Assembly (NCBI GenBank): GCA_019114715.1
Contig: DXEZ01000060.1
Location: 1 to 13,362 of the forward strand
Reading direction: 5' to 3'
Source of the DNA: Candidatus Sphingobacterium stercoripullorum
GTDB lineage: Bacteria; Bacteroidota; Bacteroidia; Sphingobacteriales; Sphingobacteriaceae
DNA length: 13,362 bases
Shown here: one piece after another, positions 13,192 to 13,362 of the stretch
How positions within the stretch are numbered: the stretch's first letter is position 1
Layout of the letters: every line of letters starts with the position of its first letter
Translations under genes and position numbers: made by a program
The notes under the pieces: generated by a model
Database searches by the model: none
What the model was told of the DNA's origin: nothing
What the model saw: the letters and a program-made list of their open reading frames with translations, nothing else

Positions 13192-13362
13192 TTATTTTAA
13201 ACCCAGATCCTTTATTTTCCTATATAAAGTTCGTTCAGAAATCCCAAGCTCTTTGGCGGCCGATTTTCTTTTTCCTTTATGCTTTGCTAGAGCTTTTTTA
13301 ATCAGATCGGATTCACTTTCTGCTAATGACAAGGACTCCTCCACCTCTTCTGCCTCTTGAGC
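13192..13362 (-). CDS. Fis-domain (NtrC-type) transcriptional regulator, C-terminal part
   Basis: The frame is open to the window edge and gives 56 residues ending at the TAA at 13194-13192. After a short acidic linker (EEVEES) it contains ESDLIKKALAKHKGKRKSAAKELGISERTLYRKIKDLGL, a Fis-type helix-turn-helix: the helix starting near ESDLI, the turn AAKELGIS and the recognition helix ERTLYRKI. Such domains end sigma-54-dependent activators of the NtrC family. The receiver and AAA+ domains, if present, are outside the window. It lies 9 nt upstream of lptE and is the visible head of the operon here. Confidence 0.88.
   Translation of the reverse strand, partial: AQEAEEVEESLSLAESESDLIKKALAKHKGKRKSAAKELGISERTLYRKIKDLGLK

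Noticed and set aside
1..13362. CRISPR arrays, tRNA or rRNA genes, phage or defence genes
   Set aside because: No regularly spaced repeats, no cloverleaf-like sequence and no such protein families were seen anywhere in the window.

Overview
The window is ordinary chromosome from a member of the Bacteroidota, most plausibly a Sphingobacteriales-type genome. The evidence is a DUF3078 outer-membrane protein, a LysO exporter split over two genes, Bacteroidota-type LptE and SecG with a long acidic tail, the order Fis-domain regulator / lptE / TPR protein / secG / groES / groEL, low GC content and poor Shine-Dalgarno signals. The genus cannot be fixed from the sequence.

Layout: (1) Positions 1-2683 (+): arginine biosynthesis, with the 3' end of argG, a hairpin, argC and argH. 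(2) Positions 2707-4829 (-): a two-gene lysine exporter of the LysO (DUF340) type. Its second gene is interrupted by a complete 1,244-bp ISAs1-type insertion sequence with 17-bp perfect terminal inverted repeats and a 10-bp target duplication. Removing the element and one target copy restores a clean 200-codon frame, so the insertion looks recent and is the likely cause of a broken exporter. (3) Positions 4953-6667: a convergent pair, an L-aspartate dehydrogenase family protein (+) and a D-2-hydroxyacid dehydrogenase-fold protein (-) whose usual catalytic Arg/Glu/His positions appear replaced; their stop codons overlap. (4) Positions 6969-8947: a secreted DUF3078 beta-barrel protein (+) convergent with aldose 1-epimerase (-), with a strong hairpin between them. 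(5) Positions 9109-11090 (-): the groES-groEL chaperonin operon, with its own terminator and a repeated motif upstream of groES. (6) Positions 11308-13362 (-): an envelope-biogenesis operon made of the 3' end of a Fis-domain (NtrC-type) regulator, lptE, a lineage-specific TPR protein and secG, ending in a strong terminator.

Most genes are housekeeping. I do not see a convincing undescribed system. The points most worth a second look are the precise, in-principle reversible IS inactivation of lysO, the catalytically degenerate dehydrogenase next to an aspartate dehydrogenase homologue, the 19-bp-period repeat in the lysO/aspartate dehydrogenase divergent promoter region, the compact argG-C-H arrangement lacking the middle arginine genes, and the repeated element upstream of groES.
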